In this document: positions 1 to 4,966 of the stretch, piece after piece
How the letters are laid out: every line of letters starts with the position of its first letter
How positions within the stretch are numbered: position 1 is the stretch's first letter
Translations under genes and position numbers: made by a program
Source of the DNA: an uncultured Mycoplasmatota bacterium
GTDB lineage: Bacteria > Bacillota_I > Bacilli_A > RF39 > UBA660
Direction of reading: 5' to 3'
Assembly: GCA_948469295.1 (NCBI GenBank)
Contig: CAOKLK010000062.1
Location: 1 to 5,073, forward strand
DNA length: 5,073 nucleotides
The notes under the pieces: generated by a model
Database searches by the model: none
The model's input: the letters and a program-made list of their open reading frames with translations, nothing else
What the model was told of the DNA's origin: nothing

Positions 1-44
1 GCGATTACTTTGGTTTCTTTTTTGATAAGACTTTTATAATTCAT
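1..44 (-). CDS. Start of an unrecognised gene (partial, runs off left edge)
   Basis: An ATG at 44-42 opens a frame with no stop up to the window edge. The visible N-terminus is MNYKSLIKKETKVI, Lys-rich and probably cytoplasmic, since it has no hydrophobic signal stretch. A ribosome binding site (AAGGGA, 58-53) lies 8 bases upstream and an extended -10 element lies further up, so this looks like a real start. It follows whiA by 55 bases on the same strand with no terminator between them, so co-transcription with whiA is also possible. In Bacillus the gene after whiA is crh (HPr-like), but the visible residues do not resemble Crh. Fourteen codons are too few to assign a function. Confidence 0.6.
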   Translation of the reverse strand, partial: MNYKSLIKKETKVI

Positions 45-52
45 ACGATCAA

Positions 53-76
53 TCCCTTATTATATTAATTTTATCA
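53..76 (-). promoter_or_regulatory. Extended -10 promoter and ribosome binding site of the left-edge gene
   Basis: Reading the minus strand, TGATAAAAT (76-68) is an extended -10 element, five of six matches to TATAAT with the upstream TG. It would start transcription near 61 and give a leader of about 17 bases that contains AAGGGA (58-53). A perfect TATAAT also lies at 64-59, but starting from it would remove the ribosome binding site, so I favour the upstream element. No -35 hexamer is recognisable at 16-18 bases spacing. In such A+T-rich DNA this could arise by chance. Confidence 0.35.
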
Positions 77-99
77 TATTATTTTGTTTTATACGAGTT

Positions 100-1023
100 T
101 TATCTTTGTTGATGTGATTCCATTAATTTTCGCATCTTGATAAAATGATGATTGATTCCAGATTTACCAATTTTATATCCTGTTTCTAAGCTGATGATTT
201 CTGCAAGCTCTTGATAAGAAGATTCTGGATATTTTAAACGGTATTCTAACACCATTTGTGTTTTTTCCTCTAATAAGTCAATTAAATCTTTTTCTTTTAA
301 ATACTGAATAATTTCTAAATGTTTTATTCCTGTTGTGGTTGTTTTTTCTTGATTGGCTATTTCACAATTATTTAAGCGATTGACCATATTTTTATGATCT
401 CTATAAATTCGAATGTCTTCAAAATAAAATAAGGAATTGATTGCTCCGAATGCTCGAATCATGTCGCTGATTACTTCAGCACTTTTGATATAAACCATAT
501 AACGATTGACTCTTTTTAAAACTTTTGATTCTATTCGAATGCTTTTTAGTAATTTTTGAATGAAGACAGCATCTTTTTTCATTTCTAATACGAATTCTAA
601 ATGATATCCACTGGTACTTGGATCATTTATTGATCCAGTTACTAAGAATGTCCCTCTAATGTAGGCAACTTTTTCTTCAAAGGCATCGAGATATTCTTCT
701 TTCATTTCACATTTTTTATTGTTTTTATGTATGGAGAGAGATTCTAATATATAATTTATTTTTTCTTTGATTTCTAATATATAAATTTGTTTAGACCGTA
801 ATTTTTTTTGATTTCTTACTGTAATTTTAATACTGATGTTAAATAGTTCTTTTAAATCTTTATATACTCTTCTTGCAACTGAGGCATTTTCAAATGTTAA
901 GAAAATCAAATCTTTGCTTATTTTGGCATCATAACGAATAATTGCTGATAATTCACTTTGAATTTCTATTCGATTTAAGTTATTTTTGGTTATTTCTTCT
1001 TTCATTCTTGTAGAAAATGACAT
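100..1023 (-). CDS. whiA: WhiA, DNA-binding protein of cell division/segregation
   Basis: WhiA/YvcL-family protein, 307 residues, close to the usual family length. The N-terminal two thirds form the LAGLIDADG homing-endonuclease-like fold. Its conserved core spans about residues 120-144 and includes GSINDPSTSGYHLEF. A second family block at about 205-224 has NRLNNCEIAN. A C-terminal helix-turn-helix lies at about 269-300, with SYQELAEI and the hallmark KSGINHHF. The family binds DNA but does not cut it: in Streptomyces it drives sporulation septation with WhiB, and in B. subtilis loss of it disturbs division and chromosome segregation. I chose the ATG at 1023, not the in-frame GTG at 1032: the GTG lies inside the ribosome binding site, and the resulting MSFSTRMKEE matches the conserved MSF start of the family. 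It lies 60 bases after the M23 gene, beyond a terminator. The usual rapZ-yvcK-whiA order is absent on the upstream side. Confidence 0.95.
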   Translation of the reverse strand: MSFSTRMKEEITKNNLNRIEIQSELSAIIRYDAKISKDLIFLTFENASVARRVYKDLKELFNISIKITVRNQKKLRSKQIYILEIKEKINYILESLSIHKNNKKCEMKEEYLDAFEEKVAYIRGTFLVTGSINDPSTSGYHLEFVLEMKKDAVFIQKLLKSIRIESKVLKRVNRYMVYIKSAEVISDMIRAFGAINSLFYFEDIRIYRDHKNMVNRLNNCEIANQEKTTTTGIKHLEIIQYLKEKDLIDLLEEKTQMVLEYRLKYPESSYQELAEIISLETGYKIGKSGINHHFIKMRKLMESHQQR

Positions 1024-1029
1024 ATTTAT

Positions 1030-1048
1030 CACCTTTTTTACTATATCA
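1030..1048 (-). promoter_or_regulatory. whiA ribosome binding site and compressed extended -10 element
   Basis: On the minus strand, AAGGTG (1035-1030), preceded by four more A, lies 6 bases before the ATG and is a convincing Shine-Dalgarno that decides the whiA start. Directly upstream, TGATATAGT (1048-1040) is an extended -10 element, five of six matches to TATAAT. The canonical start point, near 1033, would trim part of the ribosome binding site, so initiation would need to fall at about 1034-1036 to keep it. The place where a -35 should lie is occupied by the terminator T-tract and stem, and no -35 is visible. The ribosome binding site is solid; the promoter is tentative. Confidence 0.45.
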
Positions 1049-1056
1049 AAAAGAAG

Positions 1057-1080
1057 AAAAAAAAACGAGAAGTTTCTCGC
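1057..1080 (-). terminator. Intrinsic terminator of the ftsEX-M23 operon
   Basis: On the minus strand a stem CGAGA (1079-1075), a four-base loop AACT and its complement TCTCG (1070-1066) are followed by nine T (1065-1057). A flanking G·T wobble and an A-run pairing with the T-run can lengthen the stem. It begins 4 bases after the TAA of the M23 gene, the expected place for an operon end. Read on the plus strand, the same hairpin is followed by C and five T, so it could also work that way, but no plus-strand gene approaches it. Confidence 0.9.
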
Positions 1081-1083
1081 TTT

Positions 1084-2289
1084 TTAAGAATAGTAATCTG
1101 TTCTAGAATAGAATCTGTATCCTTCTTTATTTGGGAATCCTGGTGGTGTAATAACATTGGCACGATTTATGGTTCCTGTAAACCATCCTTTGGCTACTCC
1201 ATAGTGAAGATGTGCTCCAGTGGTACAAGTATCATATCCACCATAGGCAGAAGAAGTACTTTTTCCTCCTCCTACATAACCAATTATGGTATTTTGATCT
1301 ACGACATCACCTACATTTACGTTGAATCTTAACAAGTGATAATAGTAAGTGGTATATTTTACTCCATTTACTGTGACGTCGATATAAAGCATATTTCCTC
1401 CACATCGATACTTTGGAATTTTTCCTGATACTACTCCAGATGCTGCGGCATAGATTGGTGTTCCTTCGGCATTTCCTCCGATATCTAGGGCATTATGATA
1501 ACTTCCCCATCGACTTCCAATTGTACTTGTTACATATCCTTGTCTTAATGGTTTTAACCAACCACTATTTACTGGGACTTTTGTACAAGTAGAAATCACT
1601 ACACTATCATCGGATTTTCCAATGATTTGTTGACAAGTATTTTTGTTGGCTTCATATTTGCTTTTTGCTGCTGCAACTTGTTCATTAATTCCTGGTGCAA
1701 ATTTATCATATTCTTCTAAATTATTATATTGTTGTTTTATCACCGCTTGATAATTGGTAATTTGTTTTTCTAATGCTTTTTGTTTTTGTTGAAGTTCTAA
1801 TTTTAATGCTTCATTTTTCTTTATTTCTTCTTCTAAGTTGTTCATTGTTGTTTTGATATGATTTGAAGTTTGTTCTACTACTGCAACTCTCATAATTAAA
1901 TCTGTTACTGTACTTGCACCACTTACATATTCCACATAAGCATTTTGTCCTTGCATCTGTTGTAAATATAATAAAACTTTTTCTGCTTCTTTAGTAAGTT
2001 CTGTAATTCTTTCGCTTGATTCGTTTATTTTTTCTTGTGTTTCAGCTTCATCTTTTCTAGCGTTTGTTAAATCACTTTCGGCATTCTTGATTGCTTGTTC
2101 TTTGGCTGCGATTTCTTTTTTTGCTTCTTCTGTTTTGTTATCATTCTCTTGTTTTTGTTTTAGTAAATTTTCGTAGTTTCTTCTTAAATCTCCTAATGTT
2201 TCTTCTTTAGCATTTACTGTTATTGGTGTTAGTAAAATTGATAGAAACATGGTTAGAACTAAAAAGATATTTAGCGTTTTCTTCATCAT
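1084..2289 (-). CDS. Secreted coiled-coil M23 peptidoglycan endopeptidase (FtsEX partner)
   Basis: A 401-residue secreted murein hydrolase. Residues 1-27 form a Sec signal peptide (MMKKTLNIFLVL onward, predicted cut after VNA, no lipobox). A long Glu/Lys/Gln-rich coiled coil covers about 28-215. It is interrupted at about 118-140 by a PcsB/CwlO-type segment (YVEYVSGAS...DLIMRV), the part that contacts FtsX in relatives. The M23 domain spans about 250-375 with a complete zinc site: H265 and D269 (HNALD), H360 and H362 (HLHYG), plus the usual H318 (YYYHL). It should therefore cleave peptide cross-links rather than be a degenerate activator like EnvC. Four cysteines (219, 235, 296, 355) are notable in an exported protein. 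The frame extends upstream to an ATG at 2343, but that would place 18 polar residues before the signal peptide inside ftsX, so I start at 2289 (2286 is equally possible). The start overlaps the ftsX stop, which implies translational coupling. The role in division or elongation is inferred from the operon. Confidence 0.93.
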   Translation of the reverse strand: MMKKTLNIFLVLTMFLSILLTPITVNAKEETLGDLRRNYENLLKQKQENDNKTEEAKKEIAAKEQAIKNAESDLTNARKDEAETQEKINESSERITELTKEAEKVLLYLQQMQGQNAYVEYVSGASTVTDLIMRVAVVEQTSNHIKTTMNNLEEEIKKNEALKLELQQKQKALEKQITNYQAVIKQQYNNLEEYDKFAPGINEQVAAAKSKYEANKNTCQQIIGKSDDSVVISTCTKVPVNSGWLKPLRQGYVTSTIGSRWGSYHNALDIGGNAEGTPIYAAASGVVSGKIPKYRCGGNMLYIDVTVNGVKYTTYYYHLLRFNVNVGDVVDQNTIIGYVGGGKSTSSAYGGYDTCTTGAHLHYGVAKGWFTGTINRANVITPPGFPNKEGYRFYSRTDYYS

Positions 2290-2307
2290 ATTTTTAAATA
2301 CTTCCTT
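2284..2307 (-). promoter_or_regulatory. Coupled start of the M23 gene: AAGGAAG site and ATGATGA overlap
   Basis: The minus-strand sequence ATGATGA (2289-2283) holds two consecutive in-frame ATG codons for the hydrolase and, one base later, two consecutive TGA stops for ftsX (2288-2286 and 2285-2283). A Shine-Dalgarno-like AAGGAAG (2307-2301) lies inside the ftsX coding end, 11 bases before the first ATG. That spacing is on the long side, which fits termination-reinitiation by ribosomes finishing ftsX. Confidence 0.7.
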
Positions 2308-3179
2308 ACTGCTCGATAACTTCCAAACATTCCTACTAAGCATCCAACGGTTAATAGAATTAGAGCAATGTAGAAAACAAAATTAAATGGTTTTACTAAC
2401 ACAATGATATTTGAGAAAACGTGTCCTCCCATTTTATCATAGAAAATAATGTAGCCATAAATGGTTGCGATTATTGGTAAAATAGATCCAATGACTCCTA
2501 ATATGAATCCTTCAAATATAAAAGGTAATTTGATTGCTATGTTGCTTGCTCCTACTAATCTCATGATTTCAATTTCATTTTTTCTTGAAAAAATAGTAAG
2601 TTTTATGGTGTTACTGATTAAAAATGCGGTAACTAATATTAAAGCAATTACGATTACTATGGTTCCTTTACTCACAATATCAAATGCTCCAACTATATTT
2701 TCTACCATTCCTTCTCCATATTCTGCTGAAGATACGAAATCGTATTTTCGAATGCGTTCTGTCGTAGTTTTTAAATCTTTGACATCTTTTACGGTTATTA
2801 CAAATGAATCTAGTAAGGGATTGGTTTCTAAATAGTCTAAGGTTGCATTTAAGGTTTCTGATTCATTTTTCATTTCAGCTTTCCATTCTTCTTTGCTTTT
2901 AAAGTTAAAGTTTTCGACTTCTGACATGGAATTTAATTCTTTTTTTAGTTCTTCGACATTTTCTTCGGTTGCTTCTTTTTTGACATATGCAACTATGGTT
3001 AGTTCTTTTTCTAAAGTATTTGTTATTTCTCTTACGTTATAAGATAAAATAATAGAGATTGCTACTAATATTAAGGTTATGGTTGAACAAGTGATAGCAG
3101 CCATACTTAAGCTAAAATTTCTTCCTACACTTTTAAAAGAATCCCGAATACTTCTAATTAGAATTCTTAATGCTCTCAT
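2286..3179 (-). CDS. ftsX: FtsX, membrane subunit of the FtsEX division complex
   Basis: A 297-residue ABC-type permease-like protein of normal Gram-positive FtsX length. A short basic cytoplasmic N-terminus is followed by membrane segment 1 (about 24-46), an extracellular domain (about 47-170), and segments 2-4 (about 171-190, 220-246, 264-286). The family signature after segment 2 is clear: SNTIKLTIFSRKNEIEIMR then LVGAS (189-212), the cytoplasmic coupling region that meets FtsE. The extracellular domain carries the family motif NPLLDSFVITVKD (120-132). In known systems this domain holds the coiled coil of a murein hydrolase and passes on ATP-driven movement of FtsE; it does not transport a substrate. 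Its start lies inside ftsE (26-base overlap), and its TGA overlaps the start of the M23 gene, so the three should be made in linked amounts. The ATG at 3179 has AAAGGAAG upstream (3198-3191). Confidence 0.96.
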   Translation of the reverse strand: MRALRILIRSIRDSFKSVGRNFSLSMAAITCSTITLILVAISIILSYNVREITNTLEKELTIVAYVKKEATEENVEELKKELNSMSEVENFNFKSKEEWKAEMKNESETLNATLDYLETNPLLDSFVITVKDVKDLKTTTERIRKYDFVSSAEYGEGMVENIVGAFDIVSKGTIVIVIALILVTAFLISNTIKLTIFSRKNEIEIMRLVGASNIAIKLPFIFEGFILGVIGSILPIIATIYGYIIFYDKMGGHVFSNIIVLVKPFNFVFYIALILLTVGCLVGMFGSYRAVRKYLKI

Positions 3180-3867
3180 GGGCTTTATAACTTCCTTTCA
3201 AATAATCACCTGCAAGTACACCATTTTCAATTATTAAGACTCTTTTTTGCATTCTATTTACGATTTCTCGATCATGCGTTGCCATAATAATTGTGGTGCC
3301 AAGTTCTTTATTAATTCGTTCTAAAATTTTCATAATTTCTTTGGATGTTTCTGGATCTAAGTTTCCAGTTGGTTCATCACAAATTAATAGTTTGGGATTA
3401 TTTACGATTGCTCTTGCAATTGCAACACGTTGTTGTTCTCCACCAGATAGTTGGCTTGGAAAGTTTCGCGTTTTTTCTTTTAATCCTACTTTTTCAATTG
3501 CATTCATTACTTTTGGTCTGATTTCTTTGGTTTCCATTCCAAGTGATTCTAGGGCAAAGGCAACATTTTCATACACGGTTAATTTGGGCAAGAGTTTAAA
3601 ATCTTGAAAGACTACTCCTATTTTTCTTCGTAATTTATATACTTTTGAATTTCTTAGTTTTGCAACATTGATTCCCCCAACAACCACATTTCCTTTGGTT
3701 GGTTTTTCTTCTCGATATAATGTTTTGATAAATGTTGATTTTCCACTTCCTGTGGACCCAATAACAAAGACAAATTCTCCTTTATCAATGGTGACGTTTA
3801 AATCTGCAAGAGCAGTTGTTCCATTTTTATATACTTTATAACAATTTTGTACTTGTATTAACTTCAA
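3154..3867 (-). CDS. ftsE: FtsE, cytoplasmic ATPase of the FtsEX division complex
   Basis: A 237-residue ABC ATPase with every catalytic element intact: Walker A GSTGSGKST (37-45), Q-loop Q88 (VVFQDF), signature LSGGEQQR (140-147), Walker B LLICDE (160-165) with the catalytic glutamate E165, D-loop (170-171) and switch H198 (ATHD). The N-terminal layout and the following ftsX identify it as FtsE rather than a generic LolD/MacB-type ATPase. It hydrolyses ATP on the inner face of the membrane to drive FtsX and thereby switch on a cell-wall hydrolase. The start is TTG (3867-3865): an in-frame TAA lies two codons upstream, the next in-frame ATG is at codon 111 (past Walker A), and a strong GAGGTGG lies 6 bases before the TTG. 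A rare start on the first gene may hold expression of the module down. The TAG at 3156-3154 lies inside ftsX. Confidence 0.97.
   Translation of the reverse strand: MKLIQVQNCYKVYKNGTTALADLNVTIDKGEFVFVIGSTGSGKSTFIKTLYREEKPTKGNVVVGGINVAKLRNSKVYKLRRKIGVVFQDFKLLPKLTVYENVAFALESLGMETKEIRPKVMNAIEKVGLKEKTRNFPSQLSGGEQQRVAIARAIVNNPKLLICDEPTGNLDPETSKEIMKILERINKELGTTIIMATHDREIVNRMQKRVLIIENGVLAGDYLKGSYKAHESIKNSN
3191..3198 (-). promoter_or_regulatory. ftsX ribosome binding site inside ftsE
   Basis: AAAGGAAG on the minus strand lies 11 bases upstream of the ftsX ATG and inside the last codons of ftsE. The same AAGGAAG core and the same 11-base spacing recur before the M23 gene, so both downstream genes of the operon appear to be translated by the same coupled arrangement. 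Confidence 0.6.
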
Positions 3868-3873
3868 TTTTTA

Positions 3874-3880
3874 CCACCTC
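3874..3880 (-). promoter_or_regulatory. ftsE ribosome binding site that fixes the TTG start
   Basis: GAGGTGG on the minus strand is the strongest Shine-Dalgarno in the window. It lies 6 bases upstream of TTG at 3867, and no ATG or GTG in the ftsE frame is suitably placed. Confidence 0.85.
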
Positions 3881-3891
3881 GTACTTTGTAC

Positions 3892-3900
3892 ATTATATCA
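3892..3900 (-). promoter_or_regulatory. Extended -10 promoter of the ftsEX-M23 operon
   Basis: TGATATAAT on the minus strand is a perfect extended -10 element. At 17 bases spacing the -35 position (3920-3915) reads TTTAAT, only three of six matches to TTGACA, and lies inside the end of the YitT gene. The start point would be near 3885, giving a leader of about 17 bases that keeps the ribosome binding site. No terminator separates it from the YitT gene, so read-through transcription could add to it. Confidence 0.55.
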
Positions 3901-3908
3901 GATTTTTA

Positions 3909-4814
3909 TTATCTATTAAATGGTAAATTTGCCCGTTTAACACCACCTTGAACTTCATAACAATCATTGATTACAAAGAAAGCAGTGGGATCAATTAGTA
4001 AAACGGATTCTTTAAAATAGTAATAGTCTTTGGTCGGAACTACACACATTAGTAAGACTCCTTTTTTTTCTCGAAATCCTCCTTTGGTATCTAGAAGAGT
4101 TACTCCACATTTTAAGTCTTCGATGATAAAGTTTTTTACTTTTTTGGTTTCTTTTGTATAAATAAAGAATAGTTTACTGTTTGATATTCCAATTAGTATA
4201 CGATCTACTAAGCTACTACTAATATATAATATTAAGATAGCATAGATCATTTTGTTGATTCCAAAGACAAAGCATCCTATTAAAATAATTGTTAAGTTGG
4301 TATATAAAACACTTTTTCCTTCTGGAATTTTCGCATATTTGTTTATGATTTTCATTAAAATATCGCTGCCACCTGTAGTAAACCCATTTTTATAAATGAT
4401 TCCATTTGCTAACCCATTTAATAGTCCAGCGATAAGTATGACTATGAGAAAGCTATCAAAGTTCATGTATTGTCTTAAGTAAGCAGCTAAAGGAGTGGTT
4501 GCTGATACCATAATGGGATATAGTAAACTTCCAATAATTGTTGTAGCGGTTTCTTGTTTTCCTAAAAAGAAATAGCTAATAATTAGTAAAACACCACTTG
4601 CAATATACAAAAAAATGTTTGGATTGATTCCAAAAAGTTTTTGGAGAATAATCGCAATTCCGCTGGTTCCCCCAATTACAAGATTATTGGGTACTAAAAA
4701 TACATTATAAACTAAAGCTAATAATGTTACACCAATTAAGAGAATTATAAATCTACTGATGTAGTTTTTTTGATATACTAAATCTTTTATTTTTTCTGTT
4801 TTAAATAGTTCCAT
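3909..4814 (-). CDS. YitT-family membrane protein with C-terminal DUF2179 domain
   Basis: A 301-residue integral membrane protein with the two-part YitT layout. The membrane part has hydrophobic segments at about 20-40, 45-60, 66-84, 92-108, 121-140 and 170-205. It contains the family blocks VPNNLVIGGTSGIA (41-54) and GFTTGGSDIL (144-153). The C-terminal part (about 213-291) is a soluble, cytoplasmic DUF2179 domain ending in DPTAFFVINDCYEVQGG (275-291). The family is common and multi-copy in Bacillota, and its molecular function is not established; transport has been suggested from the fold but I see no evidence for a substrate. The ATG at 4814 has AAGGA 9 bases upstream and a good promoter. 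It ends 41 bases before ftsE on the same strand with no terminator between, so it may be partly co-transcribed with the division genes, though a functional link is only a guess. Confidence 0.93.
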   Translation of the reverse strand: MELFKTEKIKDLVYQKNYISRFIILLIGVTLLALVYNVFLVPNNLVIGGTSGIAIILQKLFGINPNIFLYIASGVLLIISYFFLGKQETATTIIGSLLYPIMVSATTPLAAYLRQYMNFDSFLIVILIAGLLNGLANGIIYKNGFTTGGSDILMKIINKYAKIPEGKSVLYTNLTIILIGCFVFGINKMIYAILILYISSSLVDRILIGISNSKLFFIYTKETKKVKNFIIEDLKCGVTLLDTKGGFREKKGVLLMCVVPTKDYYYFKESVLLIDPTAFFVINDCYEVQGGVKRANLPFNR

Positions 4815-4823
4815 ATAATCAAA

Positions 4824-4863
4824 TCCTTATCTTTATTATACTGTACAGATTCTTTGGAATCAA
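4824..4863 (-). promoter_or_regulatory. Sigma-A-type promoter and ribosome binding site of the YitT gene
   Basis: On the minus strand, TTGATT (4863-4858, four of six matches to TTGACA) is followed by 17 bases and a perfect TATAAT (4840-4835), the best-formed promoter in the window. Transcription would begin near 4828, directly at the AAGGA (4828-4824) that serves as ribosome binding site, 9 bases before the ATG, so the leader is only about 14 bases. The spacer holds the perfect 8-base palindrome CTGTACAG (4841-4848), which touches the -10 and could be an operator, though nothing confirms that. Confidence 0.75.
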
Positions 4864-4942
4864 TGCAGTTTTTTAGATATTTTTATTTGAAGCTATTTTA
4901 AAAAACTATGTTACTTTTTATCTTCTTTTTGATTTGAAACAT

Positions 4943-4966
4943 AAAAAAATAGGATTATCTCCTATT
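4943..4966 (-). terminator. Intrinsic terminator of the right-edge gene
   Basis: On the minus strand a perfect 7-base stem AATAGGA (4966-4960) / TCCTATT (4954-4948) with loop GATAA is followed by a run of T down to 4943. The 5' arm overlaps the stop codon of the upstream gene. Read on the plus strand the hairpin has no immediate T-run, so it acts toward the YitT gene side. The remaining bases between this terminator and the YitT promoter (about 4864-4942) are A+T-rich, and I see no gene in them. Confidence 0.9.

Noticed and set aside
619..637. Perfect 7-base inverted repeat TGGATCA/TGATCCA with a 5-base loop
   Set aside because: It lies in the conserved core of whiA, has no T-run, and a repeat of this size is expected by chance in a window this long.
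2283..2288. Use of UGA as tryptophan (Mycoplasma-type code)
   Set aside because: Trp is encoded by TGG in several genes here, no gene needs UGA read-through, and the ftsX TGA-TGA falls exactly at the expected protein end.
2290..2343. Upstream ATG that would extend the M23 protein by 18 residues
   Set aside because: The extension is polar, precedes a clear Sec signal peptide and is the out-of-frame image of the ftsX C-terminus; the start at the ftsX stop is far more likely.
2421..2425. GTGTC/GACAC, the Streptomyces WhiA recognition core
   Set aside because: I noticed a copy only inside the ftsX coding region, not in a promoter, and a 5-base match carries no weight.
2461..2835. Open frame of 124 codons on the plus strand
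   Set aside because: It lies wholly opposite ftsX, has no ribosome binding site or family resemblance, and its composition is that expected of the reverse strand of a membrane-protein gene.
3293..3607. Open frame of 104 codons on the plus strand
   Set aside because: It is opposite the conserved ATPase core of ftsE, with no start signal and no recognisable protein features.
3881..3891. GTAC-TTT-GTAC read as a terminator or leader hairpin between the YitT gene and ftsE
   Set aside because: The stem is only 4 bases, has a 3-base loop and no T-run, and the predicted ftsE start point lies inside it.
4898..4942. Possible 14-codon frame on the minus strand just after the right-hand terminator
   Set aside because: It begins at the end of the terminator T-run, has no ribosome binding site or promoter and is mostly Lys/Ile as expected from A+T-rich DNA.
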